Shown one piece after another: positions 47,359 through 56,502 of a stretch of 64,000 nucleotides of DNA. The notes beneath the pieces were generated by a model. It saw only the letters and a list, made by a program, of their open reading frames with translations. It made no database searches and was not told where the DNA came from. Position 1 is the first letter of the stretch. Each line of letters opens with the position of its first letter. A program made the position numbers and the translations under genes. This stretch comes from Pseudomonas sp. GOM6 (GTDB lineage: Bacteria; Pseudomonadota; Gammaproteobacteria; Pseudomonadales; Pseudomonadaceae): contig NZ_JARPUS010000010.1 in assembly GCF_029537485.1 (NCBI RefSeq), positions 1 to 64,000 on the forward strand, written 5' to 3'.

Positions 47359-48381
47359 ATGACCGAGCAACAACCCGTTGCAGTGCTGGGCGGTGGCAGC
47401 TTCGGCACCGCGATTGCAAACCTTCTGGCCGAGAATGGCCAGCGCGTCCTGCAGTGGATGCGTGATCCCGAGCAGGCTGCGGCGATGCGCACCCAACGGG
47501 AAAACCCGCGCTACCTCAAAGGCATCAAACTTCACGACGGCGTTGAGCCTGTCGCTGACCTGGAGTCGACGCTGGCGGCCTGTGAATTGATCTTCGTCGC
47601 CATTCCCTCTTCGGGACTGCGTCAGGCGCTGCAACCGGTGGCCGACGCCCTGGCGGGTAAGCTGTTGGTGAGCCTGACCAAGGGCATCGAACCCAAGAGC
47701 TTCAAATTGATGAGCCAGATCATTGCCGATGTCGCGCCGCTGGCCCGTATCGGTGTGCTGTCCGGGCCGAATCTGGCGCGCGAAATTGCCGAACATGCGC
47801 TGACGGCCACGGTGATCGCCAGCGAAGATGAGGAACTCTGCCAGCGAGTGCAGCAGGCCCTACATGGCGGCACTTTCCGCGTCTATGCCAGCAACGACAG
47901 CTTTGGTGTCGAACTGGGCGGTGCCCTGAAGAATGTCTATGCGATCATCGCCGGCATGGCCGCCGCGCTGGGCATGGGTGAGAACACCAAAAGCATGCTG
48001 ATCACACGGGCCCTGGCCGAGATGACCCGTTTCGCCGTCACCCTGGGTGCCAATCCCATGACCTTCCTTGGCTTGGCTGGGGTGGGGGATTTGATCGTCA
48101 CCTGCTCCTCGCCGAAGAGCCGCAATTTCCAGGTTGGCCACGCTCTGGGCGAGGGGCTTTCGCTGGAGGAGGCCGTGGAGCGCCTCGGCGAGGTCGCCGA
48201 GGGAGTCAATACCCTCAAGGTGTTGAAGACCAAGGCCGAAGAGTTGCAGGTCTACATGCCGCTGGTGGCAGGTCTGCATGCCATCCTGTTCGAGGGGCGG
48301 ACCCTGGCTCAGGTAATCGAGGTGCTGATGAGTGGCGACCCGAAGACCGACGTAGACTTCATTTCTCCCAGCGGATTCTGA
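47359..48381 (+). CDS. gpsA: Glycerol-3-phosphate dehydrogenase [NAD(P)+]
   Basis: 340 residues from [13 protein letters not shown] at 47359; reduces dihydroxyacetone phosphate to sn-glycerol 3-phosphate for phospholipids. N-terminal Rossmann loop [17 protein letters not shown], catalytic lysine region [14 protein letters not shown], and [13 protein letters not shown]. The eight-residue upstream extension is not supported. The gene leads an operon with the DUF4389 gene and sixA (gap 14 bases, then a four-base overlap). Confidence 0.96.
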   Translation: MTEQQPVAVLGGGSFGTAIANLLAENGQRVLQWMRDPEQAAAMRTQRENPRYLKGIKLHDGVEPVADLESTLAACELIFVAIPSSGLRQALQPVADALAGKLLVSLTKGIEPKSFKLMSQIIADVAPLARIGVLSGPNLAREIAEHALTATVIASEDEELCQRVQQALHGGTFRVYASNDSFGVELGGALKNVYAIIAGMAAALGMGENTKSMLITRALAEMTRFAVTLGANPMTFLGLAGVGDLIVTCSSPKSRNFQVGHALGEGLSLEEAVERLGEVAEGVNTLKVLKTKAEELQVYMPLVAGLHAILFEGRTLAQVIEVLMSGDPKTDVDFISPSGF

Positions 48382-48395
48382 AAGAGGAAATTGGC

Positions 48396-48743
48396 ATGAC
48401 TGAAGAGAACAAGGTGCTGGAGCGCGAATCGATCGGTTTGCGCGTTCTGTGGATGGTGATCTTCGCCATCGTCTGGCAGCTGGCGGAAATCGTCCTGGCC
48501 GTAGTGGTGATCGTGCAACTCGGTTATCGCTTGTTCTATGGTGCGCCCAGCGGCAGCCTGCAGGGTTTTGGCGACAGCCTCAGCCAGTACCTGCAGCAAA
48601 TTGGCCGCTTCGGTACCTTCAACAGCGAGGAGAAACCCTGGCCCTTCGCCGATTGGCCGGCGCCGCGCGCTCCCGAGGACAACGAGCCGCACAGCATCCC
48701 GCCCGCGCCACACCCAGTGCGCGATGAAGAACCCAAGTTGTGA
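48396..48743 (+). CDS. DUF4389 membrane protein
   Basis: 115 residues with one strong membrane segment (about 18-45, LRVLWMVIFAIVWQLAEIVL) and a Pro-rich cytoplasmic tail (PPAPHPVRDEEPKL). DUF4389 proteins occur next to gpsA-sixA in pseudomonads; function unknown. RBS AAGAGGA. Its TGA overlaps the sixA GTG start. Confidence 0.82.
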   Translation: MTEENKVLERESIGLRVLWMVIFAIVWQLAEIVLAVVVIVQLGYRLFYGAPSGSLQGFGDSLSQYLQQIGRFGTFNSEEKPWPFADWPAPRAPEDNEPHSIPPAPHPVRDEEPKL

Positions 48744-49192
48744 CTCTCTGGCTGTTGCGTCACGGCGAAGCTGAGCCGCGCGCACGCAGCGATGCCGAGC
48801 GGCCGCTGACCGAGCGCGGCCGCAGAGAGGTTCGCAAGGCTGCGGAACGTCTGCGTGGCCGCGAGCTGGCGCATATTCTGGTCAGCCCCTATCTGCGTGC
48901 CCAGCAAACCGCCGAGTTGGTGCGTGAGAGTCTGGGCCTGAAGCTGCCGTTGACCACGGTGGACTGGGCCACGCCCGATGACTCCCCGCGCGCAGCCGCC
49001 AATCAACTTGATGCATACCCCGGAGAGTGCCTGCTGGTCAGCCACAACCCCTTGCTAGGCAGCCTTGCCGGGCTGCTGGTGCATGGCCATCTGCAACAGC
49101 CGCTGGGTTTGAGCACGGCCAGCCTGGTGTCACTCGATGGTCAGGCCATTCCCGGTCTGATGCATCTGGCGGGCTTGTACCATCCGGGCTAG
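48740..49192 (+). CDS. sixA: Phosphohistidine phosphatase SixA
   Basis: 150 residues, histidine-phosphatase fold. The nucleophile is in LWLLRHGEAEPRA (H8), with the second histidine in LLVSHNPLLG. In E. coli SixA dephosphorylates the Hpt domain of ArcB and NPr of the nitrogen PTS. GTG start overlapping the previous stop (GTGA). A partner among phosphorelay proteins such as the adjacent hybrid kinase pathway is a possibility, not shown. Confidence 0.92.
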   Translation: MTLWLLRHGEAEPRARSDAERPLTERGRREVRKAAERLRGRELAHILVSPYLRAQQTAELVRESLGLKLPLTTVDWATPDDSPRAAANQLDAYPGECLLVSHNPLLGSLAGLLVHGHLQQPLGLSTASLVSLDGQAIPGLMHLAGLYHPG

Positions 49193-49223
49193 AGGCCTGG
49201 AGTCCGCTGTAACATTTCTTCAC

Positions 49224-49252
49224 TTGCGACGCCTCCTGACGCATGGAATATT
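49224..49252 (+). promoter_or_regulatory. Candidate promoter of the acyl-CoA-ligase gene
   Basis: TTGCGA (49224-49229), 17 bases, AATATT (49247-49252); each matches four of six consensus positions. It is placed right before the palindrome at 49253-49274. Confidence 0.4.
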
Positions 49253-49274
49253 CAACCAAGCAAGTGCTTGGTTG
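49253..49274. promoter_or_regulatory. 22-bp palindromic operator (TetR-like)
   Basis: Two exact ten-base arms, CAACCAAGCA and TGCTTGGTTG, around AG. The site directly follows the candidate -10 and would cover the start of transcription, the classical position for a repressor. CAAGCA-TGCTTG half-sites are common for TetR-family regulators of acyl-CoA metabolism. No such regulator gene lies in the window. Confidence 0.65.
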
Positions 49275-49309
49275 CTCCCTGTGACAAAAACAATAAACAA
49301 GGAGGCCCC

Positions 49310-50974
49310 GTGGCCAGTGCAGTTCGTTTACCGCTTGACCTGTTCTTCGAACGTGAGTCGCGTCACCCCAACAAAACCTACCTGATCCAACCGCAGGCGG
49401 GTGGCCAGGTCGAACAGCTGAGCTGGGCCGAGGTGGGTGACCAAGCCCGACGAGCTGCCGCCTGGCTGCGCAGCCTGGAGCTGGAGCAGGGCAGCAAGAT
49501 CGCAATCATCTCGAAAAACTGCGCACACTGGATTGTCACCGACCTGGCGATCTGGATGGCTGGCCACGTCTCCGTGCCCCTTTATCCCAATCTCACCGCC
49601 GAATCGATGCGCCAGGTACTGGAGCATGCAGAGGCGAAGGTGGCCTTCATCGGTAAGCTCGACGACTGGCCAGCGATGGCGCCAGGGCTGCCGGCGGGAG
49701 TGCTGACCGTGGCACTGCCGCTGCATGCGCCCGGTAACTTCGATAAACAGTGGAGTGACCTGCAGGCGTGCGCGCCAATTCAGGATCGCCCCGCGCCCCC
49801 GCCTGAGCAGCTCGCCACTATCATCTACACCTCCGGCACCACCGGGATGCCCAAAGGCGTGATGCACAGCTTCGGCAACTTCGGCTTTACCGCCAGCCAC
49901 GCCACGGGGCTGTTCGGTGTGGGCGAGGATGACCGCGTGCTGTCCTATCTGCCGCTGTGCCATGTGGCCGAACGCATGTTCGTCGAGCTGAACTCGCTGT
50001 ACAGCGGGCTTACCGTGTTCTTTGCCGAGAGTCTCGATACCTTCCTCGAAGATCTGCGCCGGGCGCGGCCGACGGTATTCTTTGGCGTGCCGCGCATCTG
50101 GACCAAGTTCCAGATGGGCGTATACGCCAAAATGCCGGCCAAGAAACTCGATTTCCTGCTATCCCTGCCGCTGGTTGGTCGTCTGGTCGGGCGCAAGGTG
50201 CTGCGCGGCCTGGGACTGGATGCTGTGCGCTATGGCCTGTCTGGTGCCGCGCCTGTACCGGATGCGCTGCTGGCCTGGTATCGACGCCTGGGCCTGGAGT
50301 TGCAGGAGGTCTACGGCATGACCGAGAACTGTGGTTACTCGCATGTATGTCGACCGGGCAAATTCAAGTCTGGCTGGATTGGTCAGAACAACCCGGGCGT
50401 CGAGGTCCGTATCAGCGATCTGGGTGAGGTGCTGGTGCGCAGCGGCTCGACCATGCAGGGCTACTACAAGGAGCTGGGAAAGACCGCCGAAGCGATGACC
50501 GAGGACGGCTTCCTGCGTACCGGCGACAAGGGCGAACAAGACGCCGAGGGTAACCTGCGCCTGACCGGGCGGATCAAGGAAATCTTCAAGACCAGCAAGG
50601 GCAAGTACGTGGCCCCGGCGCCGATCGAGAACCGCCTGGCGGTGCACAGCCATATCGAACAGGTTTGCGTGGTTGGCGACGGCCTGCCCCAGCCGCTGGC
50701 CCTGTGCGTGCTCTCCGAGGCCGGGCGCAAGGAGCCGCGCGAGCAGCTCGAGGGCAGCCTCAAGCGTTTGCTGGAGGAGACCAATCAGGTGCTGGACAGG
50801 CATGAGCAGCTCAATGGTCTGGTGCTGGTGTCCGAGGTGTGGGCGGTGGAAAACGGCTTCCTGACGCCGACGCTGAAGATCAAGCGGGCCTCGGTGGAGA
50901 GTGCCTATGGTCCGCACTTCGGGGCTTGGGGCGAGCGGCGCGAGGGCGTGGTTTGGCACCAGCAGGCCGGGTGA
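49310..50974 (+). CDS. AMP-binding acyl-CoA ligase-like enzyme
   Basis: 554 residues from a GTG start with AAGGAGG five bases upstream (VASAVRLPLDLFFER). Activates a carboxylate with ATP: motif TIIYTSGTTGMPKGVMHSF (phosphate loop), GMTENCGYSHV (A5 region), TGDKGEQDAEGNLRLTGRIKE (in part, hinge), and the catalytic lysine near NGFLTPTLKIKR. The closest type is a long-chain fatty-acyl-CoA synthetase (as PA1617 in P. aeruginosa). Physiological substrate unknown; the operator upstream suggests control by an acyl-CoA-sensing repressor. Confidence 0.88.
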   Translation: MASAVRLPLDLFFERESRHPNKTYLIQPQAGGQVEQLSWAEVGDQARRAAAWLRSLELEQGSKIAIISKNCAHWIVTDLAIWMAGHVSVPLYPNLTAESMRQVLEHAEAKVAFIGKLDDWPAMAPGLPAGVLTVALPLHAPGNFDKQWSDLQACAPIQDRPAPPPEQLATIIYTSGTTGMPKGVMHSFGNFGFTASHATGLFGVGEDDRVLSYLPLCHVAERMFVELNSLYSGLTVFFAESLDTFLEDLRRARPTVFFGVPRIWTKFQMGVYAKMPAKKLDFLLSLPLVGRLVGRKVLRGLGLDAVRYGLSGAAPVPDALLAWYRRLGLELQEVYGMTENCGYSHVCRPGKFKSGWIGQNNPGVEVRISDLGEVLVRSGSTMQGYYKELGKTAEAMTEDGFLRTGDKGEQDAEGNLRLTGRIKEIFKTSKGKYVAPAPIENRLAVHSHIEQVCVVGDGLPQPLALCVLSEAGRKEPREQLEGSLKRLLEETNQVLDRHEQLNGLVLVSEVWAVENGFLTPTLKIKRASVESAYGPHFGAWGERREGVVWHQQAG

Positions 50975-51009
50975 GCGTCTTGGAATGAGTTGGGTCGTTT
51001 TGATAATGA

Positions 51010-51668
51010 ACTGGCAAGATTGTGTGAGTCTGGAGGGATTTGCTTTCAAGCCGATTATTGAGCCTACCGATACTTCCCGTTTCGCCCCGCCGGGCGACTC
51101 ACTTTTCTTTGTTTGCGCAAAGAAAAGTAAGCAAAAGAAAGCGCCCCCCGACATCCGGCCCCGCCTGCGGCGGGGTTCCCTCCTTCCTGTGTCGCTCCGG
51201 GGGCCGTAACGAAGGGACGTCCCTGTCCCTTCGTTACTCGCTCGGCGTCCTGCCTCGCGCCCCCCCCCTGCACAACACCTCCACTCGGCCTTCTGACGGG
51301 GAATGGCTCCGAGTTGTTGAAGGTTTTCTTTCGCTCTTGGTTTTCTCATACGAGCCATCAGGCAGCACAAGGCGCCCCTTCAGGAGGGTGAGCGGAGTCG
51401 TTGTGTAGAGGGTTGAGCCGCATGGATGCGGCGAAAGGCTTAAAGGGCCATGGATTGTCCTTGTAAGCCGACCCTCGGAACGACGATGGAGCGAACGAAC
51501 CCGGAGCGAAGCGTAGGGCCGTATGCAGGGGCAAGCGTTTTGCCTACTTTTCCGCGACTGGAAAAGTAGGTCGCCTGGGAAGGGCGAAACCAGAAGTGTC
51601 AGTCAACTCGATAAGCAGCCTTGAGCGCTTCTCTCGAACCAATATGCCCCGCACACAATCTTGCCAGT
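51010..51668. repeat. Non-coding element with 17-bp terminal inverted repeats
   Basis: ACTGGCAAGATTGTGTG at 51010-51026 recurs exactly, inverted, at 51652-51668. Further inside, 51068-51107 and 51561-51601 are also similar in inverted orientation (CACTTC..GTTTCGCCC....CGAC..ACTTTTC). Inner hairpins: ACTTTTCTTTG/CAAAGAAAAGT (51101-51128), a 13-pair stem GTAACGAAGGGAC/GTCCCTTCGTTAC (51206-51237), GCCGCAT/ATGCGGC (51417-51432) and CCTACTTTTCC/GGAAAAGTAGG (51543-51570). No convincing coding frame and no target duplication were found. It looks like a MITE or dispersed intergenic repeat between the ligase gene and cobA. Confidence 0.75.
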
Positions 51669-51702
51669 CCGGCATCAATGCCTCGTTCCTTCTTTAAAAG
51701 GC

Positions 51703-51729
51703 AAAAAAAGCCCGGCCATACGGCCGGGC
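51703..51729 (-). terminator. Intrinsic terminator of the nasC-nasA-cobA operon
   Basis: GCCCGGCC / GGCCGGGC with a four-base loop (51710-51729), followed in the transcript by seven U; 29 bases after the cobA stop. Confidence 0.93.
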
Positions 51730-51758
51730 GAGGCACTACTCCGCAGGAGCGAAGGGGA

Positions 51759-52496
51759 TCAGGCAATCTCTGCCAAAGCTTGAATCTGCTGCTGCGCCGC
51801 CACCTCGCCGATCACCAGGATCGCTGGGCTCTTCAGTGCAAAGTCGCTGGCCGCCTGCTGCATGCCGGCCAGGGTGCTGCGGCACTCGCGCTGATGGGGT
51901 AGCGAGGCGTTTTCGATCATCGCCACCGGCATGTCGGCGCGCATGCCGCCGGCCAGCAGGCTTTCACGAATTTCCGGCAGCTTGGCCACGCCCATGTACA
52001 CCACCAGCGTGGTGCCGCCCTGAGCCAGGGCCTGCCAGTTGAGGCTGCTGTCGTCCTGGGTGTGGGCGGTGACCAGGGTCACGCCTCGGGCTACGCCACG
52101 CAGGGTCAGCGGGATGCCGCAGTGGGTGGCGCCGGCCAGGCCAGCGGTGATGCCGTTGACCATTTCCACCTCAATGCCGTGCTCGGCCAGCCAGTCGGCT
52201 TCCTCGCTGCCACGTCCGAAGATGCACGGGTCACCACCTTTCAGACGCACCACACATTTGCCCTGGCGGGCGTAGCGCAGCATCAGGCGGTGGATGAAGG
52301 CCTGCGGCGTCGAGCGGCAGCCGCCGCGCTTGCCCACCGGGATCACTCGCGCAGTGGGGCAATGCTCCAGCACGGCGAGGTTGACCAGATCGTCGATCAT
52401 CACGATCTCGGCCTGGTTGAGGGCCTTAACCGCCTTGAGGGTCAGCAGTTCCGGGTCGCCGGGGCCTGCGCCTACCAGCCAGACTTTTGCGCTCAT
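51759..52496 (-). CDS. cobA: Uroporphyrinogen-III C-methyltransferase
   Basis: 245-residue stand-alone SUMT that makes precorrin-2 for siroheme (or cobalamin). [22 protein letters not shown] at the start in part; RLKGGDPCIFGRGSEE and GVTLVTAHTQDD further on. It lies ten bases after nasA in the nitrate operon, which implies that it boosts siroheme for nitrite reductase during nitrate growth, in addition to the unlinked cysG. Confidence 0.94.
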   Translation of the reverse strand: MSAKVWLVGAGPGDPELLTLKAVKALNQAEIVMIDDLVNLAVLEHCPTARVIPVGKRGGCRSTPQAFIHRLMLRYARQGKCVVRLKGGDPCIFGRGSEEADWLAEHGIEVEMVNGITAGLAGATHCGIPLTLRGVARGVTLVTAHTQDDSSLNWQALAQGGTTLVVYMGVAKLPEIRESLLAGGMRADMPVAMIENASLPHQRECRSTLAGMQQAASDFALKSPAILVIGEVAAQQQIQALAEIA

Positions 52497-52506
52497 GTTG
52501 TTCTCC

Positions 52507-55242
52507 TCAGGCTTCCACGGCGACGGCCGCCGTATGGCTGTTCAGCAGTCGTTTGATTTCCGGTACGCACGAGCCACAGCTGGTGCCGCACTTCAGTTCG
52601 TTCTTCAGTCCATTCAGATCCAGGCCACGGGCAATACCGGCGCAGACGGCGTCCTGGCTGACGTTCATGCAGTTGCACAGGGTTTTGCTGGTTTTGACGC
52701 CGCCTCCGGGGGGCGTGGCCAGCGGGGCCAGCAGCCAGCGGCGCAGGTCAGTGTCGGCCTTGCCTTCCTGCCACATCCCTTTGAGCCAGTCGCGGGCAGC
52801 GGTTTCACCGGCCAGGCGCATGGCGACGATGCGCCCGTCTTCGATGCGAATGCGCTTGCCCACGCCGCGCTGCGGATCGTCATAGGTCAGCACCGGGCCT
52901 TGGTCGACGTCCAGCAGGGCATCGATCTGCGCCAATAACTCGCCATCGGGCGCTGTGGCGCTGGCGGCACGGATCAGCAGTGCCGGGCGCTCTTCGCGGC
53001 CAGTCGGGGTGAGGCTGGCGTAGTCGAAACCGTCGAACAGCGGGCGCAGGGCGTTGAAACGGCGCTGTACATCGCCTTCGACCAGGGCGAACAGTTGCCA
53101 GGGTACTGCGGCCTGGGTCACCTGCACGCCGCTGAGCTTCAGCTCCGGCTGCTTGGACAGCGGGTCGAAGGCTGGTTGGGTCAGCACATTGGTGCCCAAC
53201 CCCTTGAGAAAACGATCACCCCAGTGCATCGGCAGGTAGGCATGGCCCGCCTGTAGGCTGTCGTCGGCCTGTACCGGCAGGGTCAGACGGCCACGACGGC
53301 TGCGCAGTTCGACCAGCTCACCGCTTTGCAGGCCGCGCTGGCTCAACTCGATTGGATGCAGGCCGAGTACCGCTTCCGGCACATGGCCGAACAGGCGCGC
53401 GGCGGTGCCGGTGCGACTCATGCCATGCCACTGGTCACGTAGGCGACCGGTGTTGAGCAGCAGCGGGAAGTCCTTTTCCTGGCGCTCCTGGGCTGGCACG
53501 TAGGCATCGGCAACGAATTGTGCACGACCACTGGTGGTGGGAAAGCGACCATCTCCGTACAGACGCGCGGTGCCCTGTTGGGCGCCGTTGGGGAACGGCC
53601 ATTGTTGCGGACCTTGGTTGTCCAGAATCGCGTAGCTGAGACCGGACAGGTCCAGGTCGCGACCGCGGGTGAGGTGCTTGTATTCCTCGAACAGCATTTC
53701 GACGCTGAGGAAGTTGAACAGGCTTGGCAGGCCGGGGCGGAGCAGTTGTTCGAGGCGACGGGCGAAATCACAGGTGATCGCCCAGTCCGGCCGCGCCTCT
53801 GCGGGCGCTGGCACGGCGCGGCGTACGTGGGTCACGCGCCGCTCGGAGTTGGTCACGCTGCCTTCCTTTTCACCCCAGCTGGCGGCTGGGAGCAGCAGGT
53901 CGGCGTATTGGCAGGTTTCGGTGGTGAAGAAGGCTTCCTGCACCACCACGAAGGGGCACAGGGTCAGGGCCTCGTGGATCTTCTGCTGATCCGGCAGGGA
54001 CTGGGCCGGGTTGGTGCAGGCGATCCACAGGGCCTTGATCTTGCCGGCGCGCACCGCCTCGAACAGCTCCACGGCGCTTAGGCCGGGGTTGCTCGGCAGC
54101 TCATCGACACCCCAGTAACGAGCGACCTCGGCGCGGTGCTCGGCATTGCCGGCCTCGCGGTGGCCGGGCAGCAGGTTGCTCAGGCTGCCGGTTTCCCGGC
54201 CGCCCATGGCGTTGGGCTGGCCGGTCAGCGAGAAGGGGCCTGCACCGACCTTGCCGATTTGCCCGGTGGCCAGATGCAGGTTGATCAGTGCGCTGTTCTT
54301 GGCGCTGCCGGAGCTGGACTGGTTGAGGCCCATGCACCACAGCGAGAGAAAGGCCGGCGACCGGCCGATCAGCTCGGCTGCTTGGCGCAGATCGGCTTCG
54401 TCGAGGCCGCACAGGCGCGCCACTTCGCGCGGCGGGTAGTCGGCCGCCAGGCTGCGCAGCGCTTCGAAACCTTCGGTGTGGTGCTCGATATAGGCCGGGT
54501 CGTAGTCGCCATTCGCCAGCAGCAGGTGCAGCAGGCCGTGAAACAGCGCCACATCGGTGCCCGGTGCGATAGCCAGATGCAGGTCGGCAAGCTCGCAGGT
54601 GTCGGTGCGCCGTGGGTCGACCACGATGATTTTCATCTCGGGCCGCGCGGCCTTGGCGGCTTCCAGGCGGCGGAACAGGATCGGGTGGGCGTAGGCCATG
54701 TTGCTACCGGCGATCAGCAGGCAGTCGGCCTGCTCGATGTCCTCGTAGCTGCACGGCGGGGCGTCGGCGCCCAGGCTGCGCTTGTAGCCGACCACGGCCG
54801 AACTCATGCACAGGCGCGAGTTGGAGTCGATGTTGTTGGTACCGACCAGGGCGCGTGCCAGCTTGTTGAAGGCGTAGTAATCCTCGGTCAGCAGCTGGCC
54901 GGAGATGTAGAAGGCGACGCTGTCCGGGCCGTGCTCGCGGATGGTTTCGGCAAATACGCTGGCGGCATGGTCCAGGGCGTTGTCCCAGCTGCTGCGGCTA
55001 CGGGCCAGGGCCTTGCCCAGGCGCAGCTCGGGGTAAAGGGCGCGGGCATTGAGGTCGCCGGTCAGGTGCAGGGTCGAGCCCTTGCTGCACAGTTTGCCGA
55101 AGTTGGCCGGGTGCGCGGGGTCGCCGCGTACGCCGCTGATGCGTTCGTCATCGTGGTCGATCAATACGCCGCAACCGACACCGCAGTAGCAGCAGGTCGC
55201 GGCGGTGGTGCGCAGGGCGGGGTTGGGGGCGGGCAGGGTCAT
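52507..55242 (-). CDS. nasA: Assimilatory nitrate reductase, catalytic subunit
   Basis: 911 residues from MTLPAPNPALRTTAAT; a GTG at 55272 gives ten more residues overlapping nasC and is less likely. Molybdopterin enzyme reducing nitrate to nitrite in the cytoplasm. N-terminal 4Fe-4S ligands C17, C20, C24 (CCYCGVGC) and a fourth in GKLCSKGS. The Mo-bis-MGD fold includes NSRLCMSSAVVGYKRSLGAD (in part) with a candidate Mo-cysteine, GLNQSSSGSAKNSALINLHLA and TSGRAQF. The C-terminus has a BFD-type 2Fe-2S domain (CNCMNVS and CGTSCGSC) that would accept electrons from NasC. Klebsiella naming is used. Four bases after nasC. Confidence 0.94.
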   Translation of the reverse strand: MTLPAPNPALRTTAATCCYCGVGCGVLIDHDDERISGVRGDPAHPANFGKLCSKGSTLHLTGDLNARALYPELRLGKALARSRSSWDNALDHAASVFAETIREHGPDSVAFYISGQLLTEDYYAFNKLARALVGTNNIDSNSRLCMSSAVVGYKRSLGADAPPCSYEDIEQADCLLIAGSNMAYAHPILFRRLEAAKAARPEMKIIVVDPRRTDTCELADLHLAIAPGTDVALFHGLLHLLLANGDYDPAYIEHHTEGFEALRSLAADYPPREVARLCGLDEADLRQAAELIGRSPAFLSLWCMGLNQSSSGSAKNSALINLHLATGQIGKVGAGPFSLTGQPNAMGGRETGSLSNLLPGHREAGNAEHRAEVARYWGVDELPSNPGLSAVELFEAVRAGKIKALWIACTNPAQSLPDQQKIHEALTLCPFVVVQEAFFTTETCQYADLLLPAASWGEKEGSVTNSERRVTHVRRAVPAPAEARPDWAITCDFARRLEQLLRPGLPSLFNFLSVEMLFEEYKHLTRGRDLDLSGLSYAILDNQGPQQWPFPNGAQQGTARLYGDGRFPTTSGRAQFVADAYVPAQERQEKDFPLLLNTGRLRDQWHGMSRTGTAARLFGHVPEAVLGLHPIELSQRGLQSGELVELRSRRGRLTLPVQADDSLQAGHAYLPMHWGDRFLKGLGTNVLTQPAFDPLSKQPELKLSGVQVTQAAVPWQLFALVEGDVQRRFNALRPLFDGFDYASLTPTGREERPALLIRAASATAPDGELLAQIDALLDVDQGPVLTYDDPQRGVGKRIRIEDGRIVAMRLAGETAARDWLKGMWQEGKADTDLRRWLLAPLATPPGGGVKTSKTLCNCMNVSQDAVCAGIARGLDLNGLKNELKCGTSCGSCVPEIKRLLNSHTAAVAVEA

Positions 55243-55246
55243 CGGT

Positions 55247-56467
55247 TCAGGCACCCATACCGCGGGTTTCACCGAACATCAGGTGGTCACGCACCTGGCT
55301 GATGTTGGCGTTGTTGCGGATCTGCTGGAAATACCAGCCGCCGTCGAGGGTGTCGCCGTACAGACAACCGCCGACCAGCACGTCGTCCTTGATCACCAGC
55401 TTCTTGTAGATGTTGCTGATGGGGTCGTTGAGGGTGATGGTTTCTGTGCCTTCGCCGCCCATGAAGTCGCCGGCCGAGAACAGCTCGATGCCGGTGACCT
55501 TGAGTTTGGTGGACACCACCGAACCCTTGTAGCGAGCAGTGCCGAGCATAGCCAGGTGGTTGGCGCAGACCTGCGCCTGCTCGAACAGCGGAGCGACCAG
55601 GCCGTAGGCGATGCCACGGTGGTTGGCGCATTCGCCGATGGCGTAGACGCGCGGATCGTAGGTCTGCAGGCAGTCATCGACCAGGATGCCGCGGTTGCAG
55701 GGAATGCCGGCCTTTTCCGCCAGTTCGGTGCAGGGGCGAATACCGGCGGCCATCACCACCAGGTCGGCGGGAATCACGTCGCCGCTCTTGAACTGCACGG
55801 CACAGACGCGGCCGCTGCCGTAGTCCAGCAGTTCCTCGGTCTGCTCGTTGAGGCGGAAGCGGATGCCGCGGGCCTCCAGGGCACTCTGCAGCAGCTTGCC
55901 GGCGGCCTTGTCCAGTTGGCGCTCCAGCAGCCAGTTAGCCAGGTGCACCACGGTCACGTGCATACCGCGCTGGCGCAGGCCGTTGGCAGCTTCCAGGCCG
56001 AGCAGGCCGCCGCCGATGACCACGGCGTGGCTGTGGCTGGCGGCTGTTTCGATCATGCGCTGGGTATCGGCGATATCGCGGTAGGCGATCACCCCCGGCA
56101 GGCGATTGCCCGGTACCGGCAGGATGAACGGGGTGGAGCCGGTGGCCAGGAGCAGGCGGTCGTATTCGGCGGTGCTGCCGTCGTCGGCGGTGACGATGCG
56201 CTTCTTGCGATCGATGTGCACCACCTTGCGGCCCAGGCGCAGGTCGATGTGGTTGTCGCGGTACCAGGCCAGGTCGTTGAGCACGATGTCGTCGAAGTGC
56301 TGTTCACCGGCCAGTACCGGCGACAGCAGGATGCGGTTGTAGTTGGGGTGCGGCTCGGCACCGAACACGGTGATGTCGTAGAGATCCGGGGCGAGCTTGA
56401 GCAGCTCTTCCAGGGTGCGTACCCCGGCCATACCATTGCCTACCAGTACCAGCTTGAGTTTTTTCAT
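55247..56467 (-). CDS. nasC: FAD/NADH oxidoreductase, electron donor of nitrate reductase (NasC/NirB-N-like)
   Basis: 406 residues from MKKLKLVLVGNGMAG (56467), which has GCAGGAG nine bases upstream; methionines at 56476 and 56485 are too close to that site. Two nucleotide loops: GNGMAGVRTLEEL (FAD) and VIGGGLLGLEAANGLRQRG (NADH), then VYAIGECANHRG. It equals the N-terminal half of NirB nitrite reductase, but ends cleanly after the flavoprotein fold and lacks the BFD, ferredoxin and siroheme domains, so it is read as the stand-alone NADH-dehydrogenase subunit for NasA, not a broken NirB. First gene of nasC-nasA-cobA. Confidence 0.88.
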   Translation of the reverse strand: MKKLKLVLVGNGMAGVRTLEELLKLAPDLYDITVFGAEPHPNYNRILLSPVLAGEQHFDDIVLNDLAWYRDNHIDLRLGRKVVHIDRKKRIVTADDGSTAEYDRLLLATGSTPFILPVPGNRLPGVIAYRDIADTQRMIETAASHSHAVVIGGGLLGLEAANGLRQRGMHVTVVHLANWLLERQLDKAAGKLLQSALEARGIRFRLNEQTEELLDYGSGRVCAVQFKSGDVIPADLVVMAAGIRPCTELAEKAGIPCNRGILVDDCLQTYDPRVYAIGECANHRGIAYGLVAPLFEQAQVCANHLAMLGTARYKGSVVSTKLKVTGIELFSAGDFMGGEGTETITLNDPISNIYKKLVIKDDVLVGGCLYGDTLDGGWYFQQIRNNANISQVRDHLMFGETRGMGA

Positions 56468-56502
56468 GCCGGTCATCTCCTGCATCTCGATTCGCGAAAA
56501 AC

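Noticed and set aside
51037..51410. Short frames inside the 51-kb element (both strands)
   Set aside because: They cross several strong hairpins, have skewed Arg/Gly/Pro composition and no family resemblance; the element appears non-coding.
51000..51680. Target-site duplication flanking the inverted-repeat element
   Set aside because: Bases directly outside the two 17-bp ends do not match, so insertion by a standard transposition event cannot be claimed.
55247..56467. nasC as a truncated or frameshifted nirB
   Set aside because: The protein ends at a natural domain border, is followed four bases later by nasA, and no remnants of the siroheme or ferredoxin domains are seen downstream.
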